Below are positions 23,845 through 36,193 of a DNA stretch of 64,000 nt, piece after piece. The DNA is from Plasmodium brasilianum. Taxonomy: Eukaryota > Apicomplexa > Aconoidasida > Haemosporida > Plasmodiidae. The notes under the pieces were generated by a model. It had not been told where the DNA came from. It saw only the letters and a list, made by a program, of their open reading frames with translations, and ran no database searches. Location: the NCBI RefSeq assembly GCF_023973825.1, contig NC_090123.1, forward strand, positions 192,001 through 256,000, read 5' to 3'. The translations under genes were made by a program, and so were the position numbers. The stretch's first letter is position 1; the number at the start of each line of letters is the position of its first letter.

Positions 23845-26006
23845 ATTTATTTAATTTTTGACTTTATCAGTGACAAATATGTTTGTACAGCATTATGTAA
23901 CCTTTTTTTTGTTGTTGTATTTTTTTGTTTTTTGATGAGACACGAGTCTTTATTTAAGAGGTATTATTAACGAAAATGTGATAAGTCTCAAAATGAGATA
24001 AAACCGAAAAATGTGGGTTAATAAAATGGAAAGTAACAAATGGATATTTCCAAATGGCAAAAACCCAATGATAAATACATAAATTAAATTATACTTATAA
24101 ATAATCAGAACAAAGCATCATATAGTATAATAACTTAAAAAAGGGACGTTAAAAAGGATTATTTTAAGCCTTACATATACATAAAAAACAGTACGCATAG
24201 CAAATATTTGGAGAAGTGGAATTTAATTTTTATGTATTCACAAAAATTCATATGTACATATATTTGTACGTTTGTACGTTTTGTACGTTTGTACGTTTGT
24301 ACGTTTTGTACGTTTGCACGTTTTGTACGTTTGTACGTTTTGTACGTTTGTACGTTTTGTACGTTTGTACGTTTGTACGTTTATTCGTACGTATATATAT
24401 ACGAATATCACATTCGTTAAAAAAAAAAAAAAGCGTAAATACTCATATGAAAACACACAATTTTGTAAAATTTTCCGACATATTACGGCCAAAAATATAC
24501 GAATAATAGGAAAATAAAAAGAATAAAAGGAGCCGAGTTTTAATATCTCAATAATATGGACTCTGCATGTTATTTTGTACACATATAAAAAATAGTGAAA
24601 TTTAAAAGTGCCATTATAATTAATAAAAGTAGAATTCGTATGCCATCACAAAAATATATCTTTAAATAAAATTAACTCCAAAGTTCTGTATTTGTTTATT
24701 TAATGATTTTATCATTATGCTATTATATTGTATTATTTTATTATTTGTTTTATATTTTTTTTTTTTTTTTTTTTTTGATACTTCTGTGCTAAGATGAGAC
24801 ATTTTTACATTCCTATATTCCTCAAAATATAATTAGTCGAGCTTAAGATAAAATTTCCTTTTTCCCTTTATGTATATATGTTTTCATATACATGTTAAAA
24901 CTAGTTATATTTTGGTAAACATAATTTACAATGTTCAATTTTCAAAAAGGATCGTTAAGTATTAAGGGTATCATCAAGTATTGTTTATTAGTAAAGGTAA
25001 AAAAAAAAAAAAAATTTAGACAAATATTACTAAAGAATTTTTATAAAATACGTTTTGTATGTTGTTCACTTTGATATTTAAACAGTAGAAGTTCTATTAT
25101 TCAGTGTAATCTCTTTTCGTTTTTTCTCGTTTTAATATTATAAACAAAATGAAAAAAAAAAAAAAAATTATGCACGCCCCAAATAACTTGTAAATGTTTT
25201 GTCAGTAAAATATGCATATACTTTTTTATTCACTCATACAATAATTGCTATTTAGTACTAATACAAAAAAAGGGGAAATTAAAAGTTTCTCTCTCATTAA
25301 AACAAAACCTTTTACGAATTGAGGTTTGTGCTATAATATTATTAAAGCCGGAAAAGGTGGCATATATTTAAATCTCTTCTCCAAAAAATGAAGATAATAA
25401 ACAATAATACAATTAAGGTTATGTATAAGCGTTTTTCCCCTTCTGCTAAATTCCTCAGTTTTTTTTTTTTTTTTTGTTCTGTTCATGTATAACACCATAA
25501 TGCTGCTTAAATTTTCTTGTCAGAACAATGGCAACAAGCAAAGAGTGAATGTTAAATATACACATGTATATATAAGTATATATAACGAAACAATGCACAG
25601 CTGCACAAATACTGCATATTATTTACGCCCCCGTTTTTATTAAACAACTGAAAGTTACTGACATAATGATGTTTCGTATTTTCCGTTTTTTAGTTCGTTG
25701 TAGAAAAGTGAAAAATTAAGAATAACAAAATTAACGATTAAAAAAAAAGTTAATATGCATTTTAGGCCAAAATAATTCTTTTTTTTTTTTTTTCACATCT
25801 CGATAATAAGCATTTGTGTAATGGTATATATGCAGTAAAAAAAAAAAAAAATAAAGTATGCGAATAAGAATAATCAGAAATAGTTATAGTAGTTATCATT
25901 TCACATGTGCAAATTGCTACAAACGGATACTCATATTTTGTAATATTCCTTAGAAAAGTGCATATACTCGTAAAACATATGGGGGGGAAATTTTTCGAAA
26001 AGAGTA

Positions 26007-26049
<43 letters not shown>

Positions 26050-26220
26050 TAAATACATATATACATTTATGCTTATAATATATATATATATATAACACTT
26101 ACAACATACATGTAGAAAATATAAGCGTATGAGTACATCCGTGATCCAACATATTCATCCCGCTTCAATGAAGCAAAAATAAAGCTCCATTATACGCAAT
26201 TTTTAAATGATCAGGTGGGG
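23845..26220. other. Intergenic region between divergent genes
   Basis: About 2.4 kb expected to hold the promoters of the large coiled-coil gene (minus) and the helical-repeat gene (plus). It contains a TACGTTTG-type array (listed separately), several poly-T/poly-A tracts and a TA run near 26012-26044. No coding signal is seen. Confidence 0.6.
24267..24386. repeat. GTACGTTT / GTACGTTTT tandem array
   Basis: Roughly fourteen copies of an 8-base unit (GTACGTTT) alternating irregularly with a 9-base version that has one extra T. The core GTAC is palindromic. Its base composition is richer in G+C than its surroundings. The Cys/Thr/Val/Arg repeat frames through it are artefacts. Confidence 0.9.
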
Positions 26221-29141
26221 ATGATAATGAATGCTTTTTCTTTTTCAACCTCATTAAGGCATAGTAAAATACTTCGAATTTTGAAAAATGAAAAAAGCTA
26301 CTTCTGTAGTATGGCCAAAAAAAAGTTTGGTGAACTTCATCAACCAAGAACACGATGTGAAAAAAAAAATCATTTAGAAATCATTGATCAAGTGTATTTT
26401 GATATGATGGATGCTATGAAAGAAAAGAGCATATTAGAAAAGGAAGAATATAGAAATATGGATAGAAATATTTCTGAGATTATTTTAAATCATAACATTT
26501 CGGAAAAGAACCAAGTAATTAAGAACATAATGAGATACTGCATCGAGTTAAACAAGAAAAGGGGTAAAAAGGAAGAAGCAGAGGAAGAGGCTGCAGATGA
26601 AGAAGAGGATAACAAATACAGGAAGAAAAAAAGAAAAAATGTGGAGGAGTTAAATAATAGGTATGATCCACAAGGAGACATTTTAAATTTAATAAAAAGT
26701 AACGTAAAAGAATATAGCAGTCAATTCAATTCTTGTGAAATAGGTATAATTTTGAAATGCTTTCTAAAAATAAAAATGAACGATTTACATATTATACATA
26801 TATTATTACACCATTTTTTTAAAAGAAATATGAAATTTTCTCAATATGGAACGTTGTATGTGTTAAACTCTTTTTCTAAGTTGAGCTTACTACCACAGAA
26901 TGAAACTAATTTTAAATTACTCTGTTCAGATATTTTACAAAAGTTAAATAATTTTGAATTTAAAAACATTTGTCTAATATGCAACTATGCTTCAGCATTG
27001 TATAGAACTAATAAAGTATATATAAAGAACTTTATTGAGAAAATATGTAAATTTCTCATAAATGACTATAGCATAAGTAGTAATGATGATGTATGGTCTA
27101 CGGATTCTATTCATTATATTGCTAATGCTTGTGCTAGAGTTAATTATTTAAACAAAGAATTATTTCTTTTTTTAAAACATAAAATTGAAAAGAAAATAGC
27201 ATTTTTTTCACTAGATCAATTAGTTTCTTTAACTAATGCATATAGCAAATTTAAAAATGCAGAAGAAGCAAACTTTTTATCCTTATACATTTTAATAGCA
27301 GATGAAATAATTAAAAAATCATATTTATTAAAATCAAGACATATGAGCGTTTTAGCAAACTCTTTTAATAATGCATGCGTACTTCATGAGAAACTTTTTT
27401 ATATTATTACAGAATGTAGTTTAACACTTATAAGTACATTTGAGCCAAAACAGATAGTCATGATTATACATGCTTATGTAAATATAGGCTTACTAAATAA
27501 TGTTTTACTAGACTCTATATGGAACACTGCATTAGTGTATATAGACGAATATCATATCCAAGAATTGTCCATGTTACTACAGGCATATACTAAAAGTTCA
27601 CAACATAGACAAAATTTTTTCAATAAATTATGTCAGCGAATTTATATTTTTATTACTTCTACGTATCCTTTTGTGGGAACAAATGAGAAGAATTTAGAAT
27701 ATACATACGAAAAGTATATTAAGTCGATGAATATATTAAAACATAAGTACAAAATATTGTCAACAAGTGTAACATTAGATGATTGTTCCTTACTTCTCTA
27801 TGTGATATATAATCATCAAAATTATTGCATTTACGTTAATGATACAATCTTAAAGTGTCAAGAGAAAAAGCAGCATTATCGCATTTGTTTAAACTATAAT
27901 AACAATAAAGAGGAGGAAAAAAAATACCTTGCTGCTTCTAACGATATAGCAAAAAATGAGGAACATTGCACCGACAAAAGGGAACATAGCATAATAGACC
28001 ATATATCGTATCAAAACGGATATGATACAGATGAAATATCCTTAAAAATGCATTCGTCTGAAAATATTTCTAACTCTCTTAATAATATCGGTACAAATAG
28101 CAATAACGAAATTTTTACTGCACAAGGAGATGAGAAAAAGGACGATGCACGCAGTGAAATAAGGCATGTTATGTCATCTGGCAAGGTTAACCGCGTTCCC
28201 TATTCTAATAAGAGCGAAAATGGTAACACAGGAAATAGCGACTCTACAGGTAGCAACATTTGTGGAAATACCGATCCCATCGAAAGCCAAATGAATTACA
28301 TGCAACATGTTGAATACTACTCTAACGATATTGATAAAGCAGGGGAATATTTAATAAAATATTTGAGCAAAGATATTAATTCCACCTTACTATGCTCAAT
28401 AATATATTCTCTCATTAAAGGAAACTGTTTATTACAATATGATCTACTAATATGTTTATCTAAACTAACTATTATTTTTCTTAAACAGTTCAAAAGTTCA
28501 GAACTTGCCAATATATGTACAGCTTTGTCTGAAGCTTATATATTCGCATCTGATGAAAATAATAGACAAAATGAATTAATATCAAAAAATCAAAAAAAAG
28601 AAAATAGGAACATTTCAAATTTAAAGCAAGTTAAAAGTATAGGAGTTAGTAATTCTAATAAGAGTGAAACATATGATGAAAAGTTATACTTTTCATCAAA
28701 ACAATATTTAATTACATGTAAATTATTTTTTGATATGGTAGAATCCTATTTGAAGGAAAAAGAACATTCTTTCACTGACGTTTATAGTACCTATAAATTT
28801 ATCACTTCTTTTGGTGCATTAAGAATGATTAAATATTCCTCAGTTGCATTGCATTTATTTAAATTGTCAATACTGGAAATTAAAAATTTATCTTATTTGC
28901 CTCTACAAAAAATAGTAATATCACACAAAGACATACATATCTTAACACATAAAAATTATGCACCTATCAGAGGTTTTCCAAATCTAATTATATAGTTACC
29001 CGGTAAAATAATACCACTAGAAAGCTCCAATTTTTTTTTTTTTTTTTTTTACAGGCAAATGCTTTTATGCAGATGAATGTCTACAACGAGGATGTGTACG
29101 CATTTATAAAGAAGTTACAAAAGATGAAAAAAAACAAATAA
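26221..29141 (+). CDS. Helical-repeat (HPR/OPR-like) protein, probably organellar, two exons
   Basis: Exon 1 is 26221-28914 and exon 2 is 29055-29141; the product is 926 residues. The first ATG is at 26221. Residues 1-30 are basic, Ser/Phe-rich and free of acidic residues early on, like a mitochondrial targeting sequence. From about residue 160 to 500 there are repeats of 35-40 residues with a pattern of paired helices (Ala-Asn-Ala/Ser-hydrophobic turns), typical of apicomplexan heptatricopeptide/octotricopeptide-like proteins that bind organellar RNA. A low-complexity insert occupies about 560-690. Exon 1 could be read on to a stop at 28993. However, a donor GTAATA at 28915 and an acceptor of T-rich sequence plus ACAG at 29054 join in phase 0, and the join completes one more repeat (LPLQKI + ANAFMQMNVYNED). 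No RAP domain was found. Confidence 0.8.
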
Positions 29142-29335
29142 ATGCGAATAGAGCAAATAACAACAAATGATAAATATGCTTTTTTTTAAAATTTATATGC
29201 TCATTTTTTTTTTTTTTTTGTTGTTCCACCTTTTTGTTAAAATTATGTAAAAGGGTAATCTTCTTAATTCGTGTTAAGTGTTTTTGTTTGTAGTCAGTGT
29301 AAGAATCACTCAAAGTCACACTGGTAAGAACATTA

Positions 29336-29376
<41 letters not shown>

Positions 29377-29396
29377 TATGTGCATTTTCATCAAAA

Positions 29397-29923
29397 ATGG
29401 TTTCTTTATATGGACCCTCTCATAATTTCAAGAAAATGTCATTACTCATGTTATATGGATTATGTTGGATGTCCACTATTATAAAGCGTATTAAGCTCTG
29501 AATTTTACTTAACTGATATATTTCTTTTTTTTTTTTTTGTTTTTTTAAATGTATTATTTTTCCATTTTGAATTAATATGAAAACAAGTTGCAAACTTACA
29601 ATGACCACAACACATTGTAGAAAGGAAAATTATCAGGTAGTACTTCTGTTTTGTTAATTAGTTGTGCTACACATTTTATTGTTGTTTGTAAATTTGTTCT
29701 TTTTCTTGTATATCTATTATGCAGACGTATTTTCTACATAAAACATATGAGAAAACAATTTAAAGATGAATATAAAGACTATTACATAGTTATAAAATAC
29801 TATAATAATAGTTATGATAAAAGTTTTAGCACTAATTTTTTTTTTATTTTTTTTTTTATTCCTATTCATATTTAAGTGCGTGTTATATTTTCTTCCTCTA
29901 CGTCTAATATAACTATATTCTGA
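29397..29923 (+). CDS. Possible small four-exon gene, unknown
   Basis: This is a tentative gene model. Exons 29397-29487, 29622-29637, 29725-29810 and 29877-29923 close in phase to give 79 residues. The last two acceptors have strong T-rich tracts, and the first exon has protein-like composition (start MVSLYGPSHNFKKMSLL). Against it, the gene would begin only 255 bases after the preceding gene on the same strand, the second exon is 16 bases long, and the later part is Ile/Tyr/Lys-rich as random A/T DNA would be. The minus strand at 29870-29938 also has a protein-like frame. These could instead be 3' UTR or extra exons of the upstream gene. The sequence GPSHNF recalls the GPSHF motif of RAP domains but the rest does not follow. 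Confidence 0.28.
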
Positions 29924-30678
29924 TGAATGTTCGATCATCCTGTAGCCATTTATAACAACGTAAATTCCGTGTTGTGAGAAAGTTTCGTAAATACAAAATT
30001 GATCTACTCAGAAATGTGAGAAGTAGTTAATCCATTTTAATTTTGCTTTTTTTTTTTTCATATATGTAATTTATTTATTTATTTATTTTTTACTAAAATA
30101 CTACAATTCGTTAAAATTATACTCATATTATGAGGTGATTCAACAATTTGTTTACTAACTGTTATACCGTCATAAATACCTCTATACAATAACAGGGAGT
30201 AGCATTTTTTCCTTTTTGCTGTAAACTATTTTGCATGTATGTATATATATATATATACATACATATATACATAAATACCCACGCTTGCATATAGTTATCC
30301 TAAATTATAACCTATTCAGGCATCATCCATAACCATTTTAACTCATAATTCCATACTATCCGTTATTTGGATAATTATGAATTCTTCAATTTTCTTATTC
30401 ACTCTTTTCTATAACATTATGGCATGTGTAATGGTTTTTTATATTTTATATAAATATATATTACATATATTCATGTATATAATGATTTTTTTACTAATAT
30501 AATACCCAAACATTTAAAAGCTTGATTTTTCAGGTCCAAAAAAAATGAAAAATTTATGAAATTTGTACTATATGTGAAATATTAACTTTTAATTGTAATA
30601 ATAAAAATAAATATATTATTATATATACAACATATATAAACATATACATATCTATATAATATAGAAAAAATAAAAATA
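29924..30678. other. Intergenic region before the tRNA gene
   Basis: About 750 bases of A/T-rich sequence with a short TATACATA run near 30236-30272. No coding signal is seen. Confidence 0.55.
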
Positions 30679-30751
30679 TAACGGCGACGGGACTCGAACC
30701 CGCAATCTTCGGTTCCGAAGACCGACGCCTTATCCATTGGGCCACGCCGTC
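30679..30751 (-). tRNA. tRNA-Arg, anticodon UCG
   Basis: The minus-strand sequence folds into a standard cloverleaf of 73 bases without intron. The acceptor stem GACGGCG pairs with CGCCGTT (one G-U pair) and the discriminator is A. The D arm is GCC/GGC. The anticodon stem is TCGGT/ACCGA with loop CTTCGGA, so the anticodon is TCG, reading CGA codons. The T arm is GCGGG/CCCGT around TTCGAGT. A run of T follows within a few bases on the minus strand, as expected for RNA polymerase III termination. CCA is not encoded, as usual in eukaryotes. Confidence 0.97.
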
Positions 30752-30868
30752 ATAATTATTGAATTCTTCCATATTTATTTAATATTATACTTTTTTTTTT
30801 TTTTTTTTTTTTTTTACTTTCTATTCTTTGCTCATATGCTCCATTTGCTATTTTTTAGCGTTTACTTG

Positions 30869-30899
<31 letters not shown>

Positions 30900-31475
30900 C
30901 AAAAAACAAAAAAGGAAATCTTAAACGTTTAAATACGGTTCAATAGAAAGTTTTTAAAATTTTTTATTAATAATTATTAACAGATGAAATATTTCGTGCG
31001 TTTTTTTAATCTCTTTTTTACATAAAAAAAAAAGAAAAGAAAAGAGTACGTAGCCTACTAAGTAGCAACAACAAATGTAAACAAACTGCTTAATTTTCAA
31101 AAAATAGAAAAAATGCTTGAAGAAATTATTTTACAGTATTATATATAATATATAATTTATAATATCTATTATATAATACGAAAATAAGGATTAAAAAAAA
31201 AGGGAGTGGAAAATGCAAAATGGGAAATATAACATAATAGGGCTTATTCCATTAAATATTTCTTATAATTTAATATGTGTTTCCATTTATATCTCATAAA
31301 AAAATGTAAGAGAAAAAAAATAAAAAAGAAGCAAAAATAGGTATACATGTGTTTTATTACTATATTAGTATTCATCTTTTTTTACTTTCTTATGCATGTA
31401 CAAAATGGGTAATGTTATATACATACAAATCTGTATACTTATGTATACGTAAATAATATTAAATCCACAATGTTC
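30752..31475. other. Intergenic region between tRNA and MCTS1-like gene
   Basis: About 720 bases with a poly-T run near 30791-30815 and a poly-A run near 30873-30899. No gene is evident. Confidence 0.55.
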
Positions 31476-31606
31476 CTAACTCTCTATTTTGCAATTCCAT
31501 AAACCATCATTTAAGTAATGGATGTTTTCAACACATGTGTCTTTATTTATTTCCAAACTAAACGATAAAAATAAATATATATTATTATAAGTATGCATAC
31601 AAAAAA

Positions 31607-31640
<34 letters not shown>

Positions 31641-31833
31641 CAAAAAATTAAGGGCATTCCTACATTTGTTTCGATGACATGGTGGTTATCCCAACTGCAC
31701 ACGCGAACTCCTTGTTTTCTGCTCGAATTTGCTGTACAGAAAAGCCCAAAATACATAAGGGTATGTATATGTACACATATGTTTGTATGTATGTGAGCAT
31801 GCAGGTACAAGCACATATTATTATGCACCCACC

Positions 31834-31871
<38 letters not shown>

Positions 31872-32938
31872 ACATTACAACAACTGTATTAGCTTCGACG
31901 TCATCTAATTTTCCACCGGGAGATGTTACCCCTGGACACATTATATTCGATCCTCTAAGGACATGTTTTATTGCCCCTTTGTCGACTTGTATTTGTGGCA
32001 TTATAAATGGATCTAAAAAAAAAAAAAAAAACTGAAACTTATATGCGTGTATATGTGCATGTATAGATATATGTATATATATATATATATATATTTCCTC
32101 AGTCACGTTATATTTTGCCCCTCTACATTGTCTTTTGTCGCCGCAAATTCATATGTGCCTATTTTCGTAAAATATACACATTCATCTTATTACATCTGTG
32201 TAATAATTTCAAGTTGGGTATCCAAGGACCGTTTCTTATTTGAAAAAACAGAATCTCGTTATTTGCAATAAGTACAGTTACGTGATTTGTGCTGAAAAGG
32301 GAACAGTTAAAAAAATAGTAGGCATATATATACATAAATACATACATACACATACGCACATATATACAAACATGTGTACATGTATTAGCATATTTACACG
32401 TATTATCTTGTCACGGCATTAACTATTTTTGCCCAGAAACATTTGCAACCAAATGGCTGTAAATTTTGTTTTTATCTTTATTTACCATTTCCCCAAAAAT
32501 ATGGGTCCCTTTTTTGGAAAAATACCTTCAATGAAATCTTCCAATTTGGGATATTGTTTTAGTATCTTTAAAAAAAAAAGAAAAAAAAAAAAAAAGAAAA
32601 CACTAATTTTAGGGCTAATTTTTGTAGAATAATTTTTTCCTAATATTACATCAGATTTTAAGGCTGCTATAGCAGCAGAATTTGCATTTAATTTTATAAT
32701 AGAATTTACTGCTAACATTAGAACTAAAATTGTATCATAACGTATACTTTTACATTTAAATTAAATACACCTCTCACTATTCCATTAAACTAGAACATAA
32801 CAAATACAGTTTTTTTTTTTTTTTTTTTTATTCTTTAAAAATTAAAAAAAAGCACATTACTGTCATTTTGATACTTCTCTGCACTGATGACTTCATTAAA
32901 TTTTGGGAAGAAATGTTGTCAACACAAAAGCCCTTCAT
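31476..32938 (-). CDS. TMA20: MCTS1/Tma20 translation factor, six exons
   Basis: Six exons (32861-32938, 32486-32565, 32194-32291, 31879-32012, 31664-31731, 31476-31557) join with every phase closing to give 179 residues, the normal family length (about 181). The product aligns end to end, from memory, with human MCTS1 and yeast Tma20. The N-terminal domain contains KSSVQRSIK and QYPKLEDFI. The C-terminal PUA domain contains the hallmark [20 protein letters not shown]. The end [12 protein letters not shown] matches the family end. MCTS1/Tma20 pairs with DENR/Tma22 to recycle post-termination 40S subunits and support reinitiation. An in-frame TGA directly precedes the ATG, fixing the start. 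A hydrophobic frame at about 32650-32718 lies in intron 1 and is not used. A poly-A run on the plus strand lies in the last intron as a T-rich tract. Confidence 0.93.
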
Positions 32939-33354
32939 TGTTCATAATTTTTTTTTGCTAAATTTGGAAAAACACACATATAGTACCTACTATTAAAGAA
33001 ACAAACAAATTGAATAAAATTCGCTTTTATGTCTTCAATTTACTAAACAAGCTTTTTTCTCTTTGAAAATATATATTATATAAACGAAAAAATAAATTTT
33101 CATAATATTGAAAATTATCAGTTCTGAATATTAACGTAATAATAATAAAAAAAAAAATAAAAAAAAGGGGACCTGTGTTTTGCATATGGATAAAAAATAC
33201 AGTAAAAAGAGCACATATTATGTTTTATTCTAAAGGACGAAACAAATTTTGGTGTTTCTTGTTTGCAATGATTGTGTATAGAGGGTGTAAATTGGAAATT
33301 GTAAACTCCTTTTAATATAATATAATATGAAAAAAAAATTTACTTAAAAAATGA

Positions 33355-33414
<60 letters not shown>

Positions 33415-34596
33415 AATGAAAAAACACGAAAAAAGAGAAAAAAAAATAGTTAAAATATACATAAATAATGTTTGAAGAACGCCGTAGAATAAAAAAAAAT
33501 TTCAAGTGTAATATATATATATATATATATGTATATATACGTATATACTTATATATTTATCTTCAGACGAACGTATAAATATCTACTTACGAAACTTAGC
33601 AACATATTTTTTATGTGCCTTAATAATGGTTCTTTTTTTGCGTTTTAAAATGGATTTGAAATTTAAGGACTGATGATTCAAAACTCCTTTTAGTTAATTA
33701 TTTATTTGCTCATTTATAAATAATATTCTTAATACCGAAACAAAAAGGGGAACTCATATATATAAACATACGTACGCACATACATACATGCATACATACA
33801 TGCACACATACATGCACACATACATGCACATATACATATAAGTGTACAAATATATAAATTCGCATACAAATAAATCGAAATACATATTCATATACGCATA
33901 TTATGTGGGAATGTACTAATACTAAAAATTACGAATTAAAAAAGGATCTCAAATATAAGTAAAAAAAATAAAAAATAAAAATGGAGAAGAGTATATGGCT
34001 TTAAAAATATGCAAAATAATAGTTACAAAAAATACAACTATACAAATATTAGCATATGCAAAAATTATCAAAATAAAAACAAAGTAAATACAAAAATGAG
34101 GTTTTGTAATGTAAATACAGAGATTCTAATGATTTCATAATTAGGGCATAAATTGTCGTACACATATATATATATGTATATATAATATATTATGTATACA
34201 CATATGTATATGTACATGTATGCATAGATATAGGAAATGAAACTTCCCTTTTTATTTAAACAAACAGAAAAAAATAGGCACTTATGTGTACCTCTTCGTT
34301 CATCTGGATATCCACTCATACTCCCTCACATTTCGTAATTCAACTATGGGCGTATGTCTACATATTGCGGTTTACAATTTTTTCCATTTTGTACATTTTT
34401 TTCTTTGTTTTGCTTTTTCTTTTTTCTTTTTTTTTTTTTTTTTTTTTTTTTAAGGCATACAAATAATTTATGAAGGTAACATACTACAAGCTTCAAAAAA
34501 TGGTGAACACAGAAACAACCCAAAACAGGCAAACATTAAAAAGAAAATTTTGATATGTTAGAAAAAAAAAAAAGAAAAAAAAAAAGCATTTCCCAT
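32939..34596. other. Intergenic region with long poly-A
   Basis: About 1.7 kb upstream of the MCTS1-like gene and downstream of the next minus-strand gene. It holds a 57-base poly-A, a TGCACACATACA-type repeat near 33780-33835 and several T/A runs. No coding signal is seen. Confidence 0.6.
33356..33412. repeat. Poly(A) homopolymer, 57 bases
   Basis: An unbroken A-run, the longest homopolymer noticed in the window. In Plasmodium promoters such poly(dA:dT) tracts disfavour nucleosomes. It lies about 420 bases upstream of the MCTS1-like start codon. Its true length is prone to sequencing error. Confidence 0.95.
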
Positions 34597-35761
34597 TTAT
34601 TCCTTTTGCTCATCACTGCTTGGATTTTCAACTGTATTAAATTCATCAGAATCTTTGTCAATATCTTTGTTCTTATTAATATTGATATTGCCATTACAAT
34701 TACTATTATTTTCTCCCTGTTCATTTATCTCGTCAAGATTTGACTTATCACTGAATGAACAGATTGTCATGGGCAGGTGGTGCGAAACAAAAAAGGAAGT
34801 TGGTGTTTTAAATGAATCAGCATTTATGTCCATCTTATTATTTTCTAAATTTTCCAATAAATTTGATAGTACTCCATTTTCATTTAAGTCTTGCATTGAT
34901 CTTAATTGACTCCGTACATCATCATTAGATATCATCCTTCCTTCAATTATTTTAGCAAATGCATTTAAATTTAATTCTACTCTGTTTAGGTAGTCTAACA
35001 ACCCAATTCTGTGCTTTATACCTTCGACAATCTGCGGGAGGGAACAAAAATGATACAAAATAATATATATATATATATATATATATACACATTACGCGCT
35101 ATACTACCACTTTCATATGTATACATACGCACATATACCACATTTTTTCTTCACCTTTTTCTGTATTAATTTTTTGTTTTGTTTATTTTCATTTTTCCAT
35201 TCCTCTCTTATTTGGTTTAGTGAATATTCTATATCCACGTCCCACTTCATGTCCTTGGCAAAAAAAAAAATAAAATAAAAAGAAGAAGCTCGTAGATAAG
35301 TGTAATCGCATATGTATATATGAGTTCACATGTATGCAATAGGGTTATATTACTTCTTATATATATATATATATATGCACATATGTATGTATATATGTAC
35401 ACCCATATGTTCATTTTTATACTTGAATCAAGTTCATGATGGTCATATTGGAGGGATCAAATTTATTTTCAGAAGCATCTCCAATGTTTGGTATTGATAT
35501 GTCATCTATGTTCACATCTAATTCTATGTTTGATCTTCTTATTTCGTCCAAACTTAAGTGAAAATCATTTACTGTTTTTTCTCCGTATAATGTTAAAAGA
35601 GAATTAATGATATTGTTAGGATCTACACTGATAGATTCCAAAATTTCTGAAATTTTATTCCATTCTTTTATTAACAAGCTCATACATTCACTTTGTTTTT
35701 CCCAGTATTTACATATAAGATTGTGTTCTTCTATTTTTATCTCTTTTTCTTTAGCACTCAT
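34597..35761 (-). CDS. Unknown coiled-coil-type protein, at least three exons
   Basis: Exons 35423-35761, 35155-35253 and 34597-35031 join in phase 0 (donors GTATAA and GTGAAG; acceptors CCAAG and CCGCAG) to give 290 residues from the ATG at 35761 (AAAATG context). The chain is helical and charged, with amphipathic stretches such as LICKYWEKQSECMSLLIKEW near the start and RIGLLDYLNRVELNLNAFAK in the third exon, ending in an Asn/Asp-rich tail. I do not recognise a family. The start is uncertain: the first exon extends upstream to an acceptor at 35788, and a good ATG at 36013 opens MNFTLTPQLAALTNSTDNW just before a possible GTGACT donor. However, that join is one base out of phase. The coding exons are solid, the function unknown. 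Confidence 0.75.
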
Positions 35762-36193
35762 TTTGGGCTTTATGATGTCTTCCTTTTTCTGATAGGGACA
35801 AATAAATATTAAAAGAGTGTTTATGTGTAAATTCATATGTAGTGTATATAAATATTTATATATATGTATGTATGCACATATTTCTTCCTATATATGTTAT
35901 AAAAACAGCGTAACGATTGAAAAAATAAAAGATAAAAAAACTTAAACTTCCAGTCACCAATTATCTGTACTATTTGTTAGTGCAGCCAGTTGGGGTGTTA
36001 ATGTAAAATTCATTTTTTAAATTTCTTAGAGTTATAAGTTATGTTACTCTGTTTCGATTTACTTCATTTTGTTAAGTTTCAACTCTTTTTTTTTTTTTTT
36101 TTTTTTTCTATCATTCTGTGTGTCTTTCTCTCTTTCTCTATATATCTATATCTATCTATCTATCTATCTATCTATATATATATATATATATAT

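Noticed and set aside
31476..31828. 93-residue frame with a Trp-Asp-Asn string on the minus strand
   Set aside because: It is an alternate phase over exon 5 and the last intron of the MCTS1-like gene.
31660..32106. Single 148-residue frame across the MCTS1-like locus
   Set aside because: It strings together two true exons and an intron containing a TA array.
32482..32718. Frame starting [20 protein letters not shown] as first exon of the MCTS1-like gene
   Set aside because: A better first exon at 32861-32938 matches the family N-terminus exactly in length and sequence. The frame lies in intron 1.
34068..34532. Short frames on both strands near 34.1-34.5 kb
   Set aside because: They run through TA and T-tracts and have no protein-like core.
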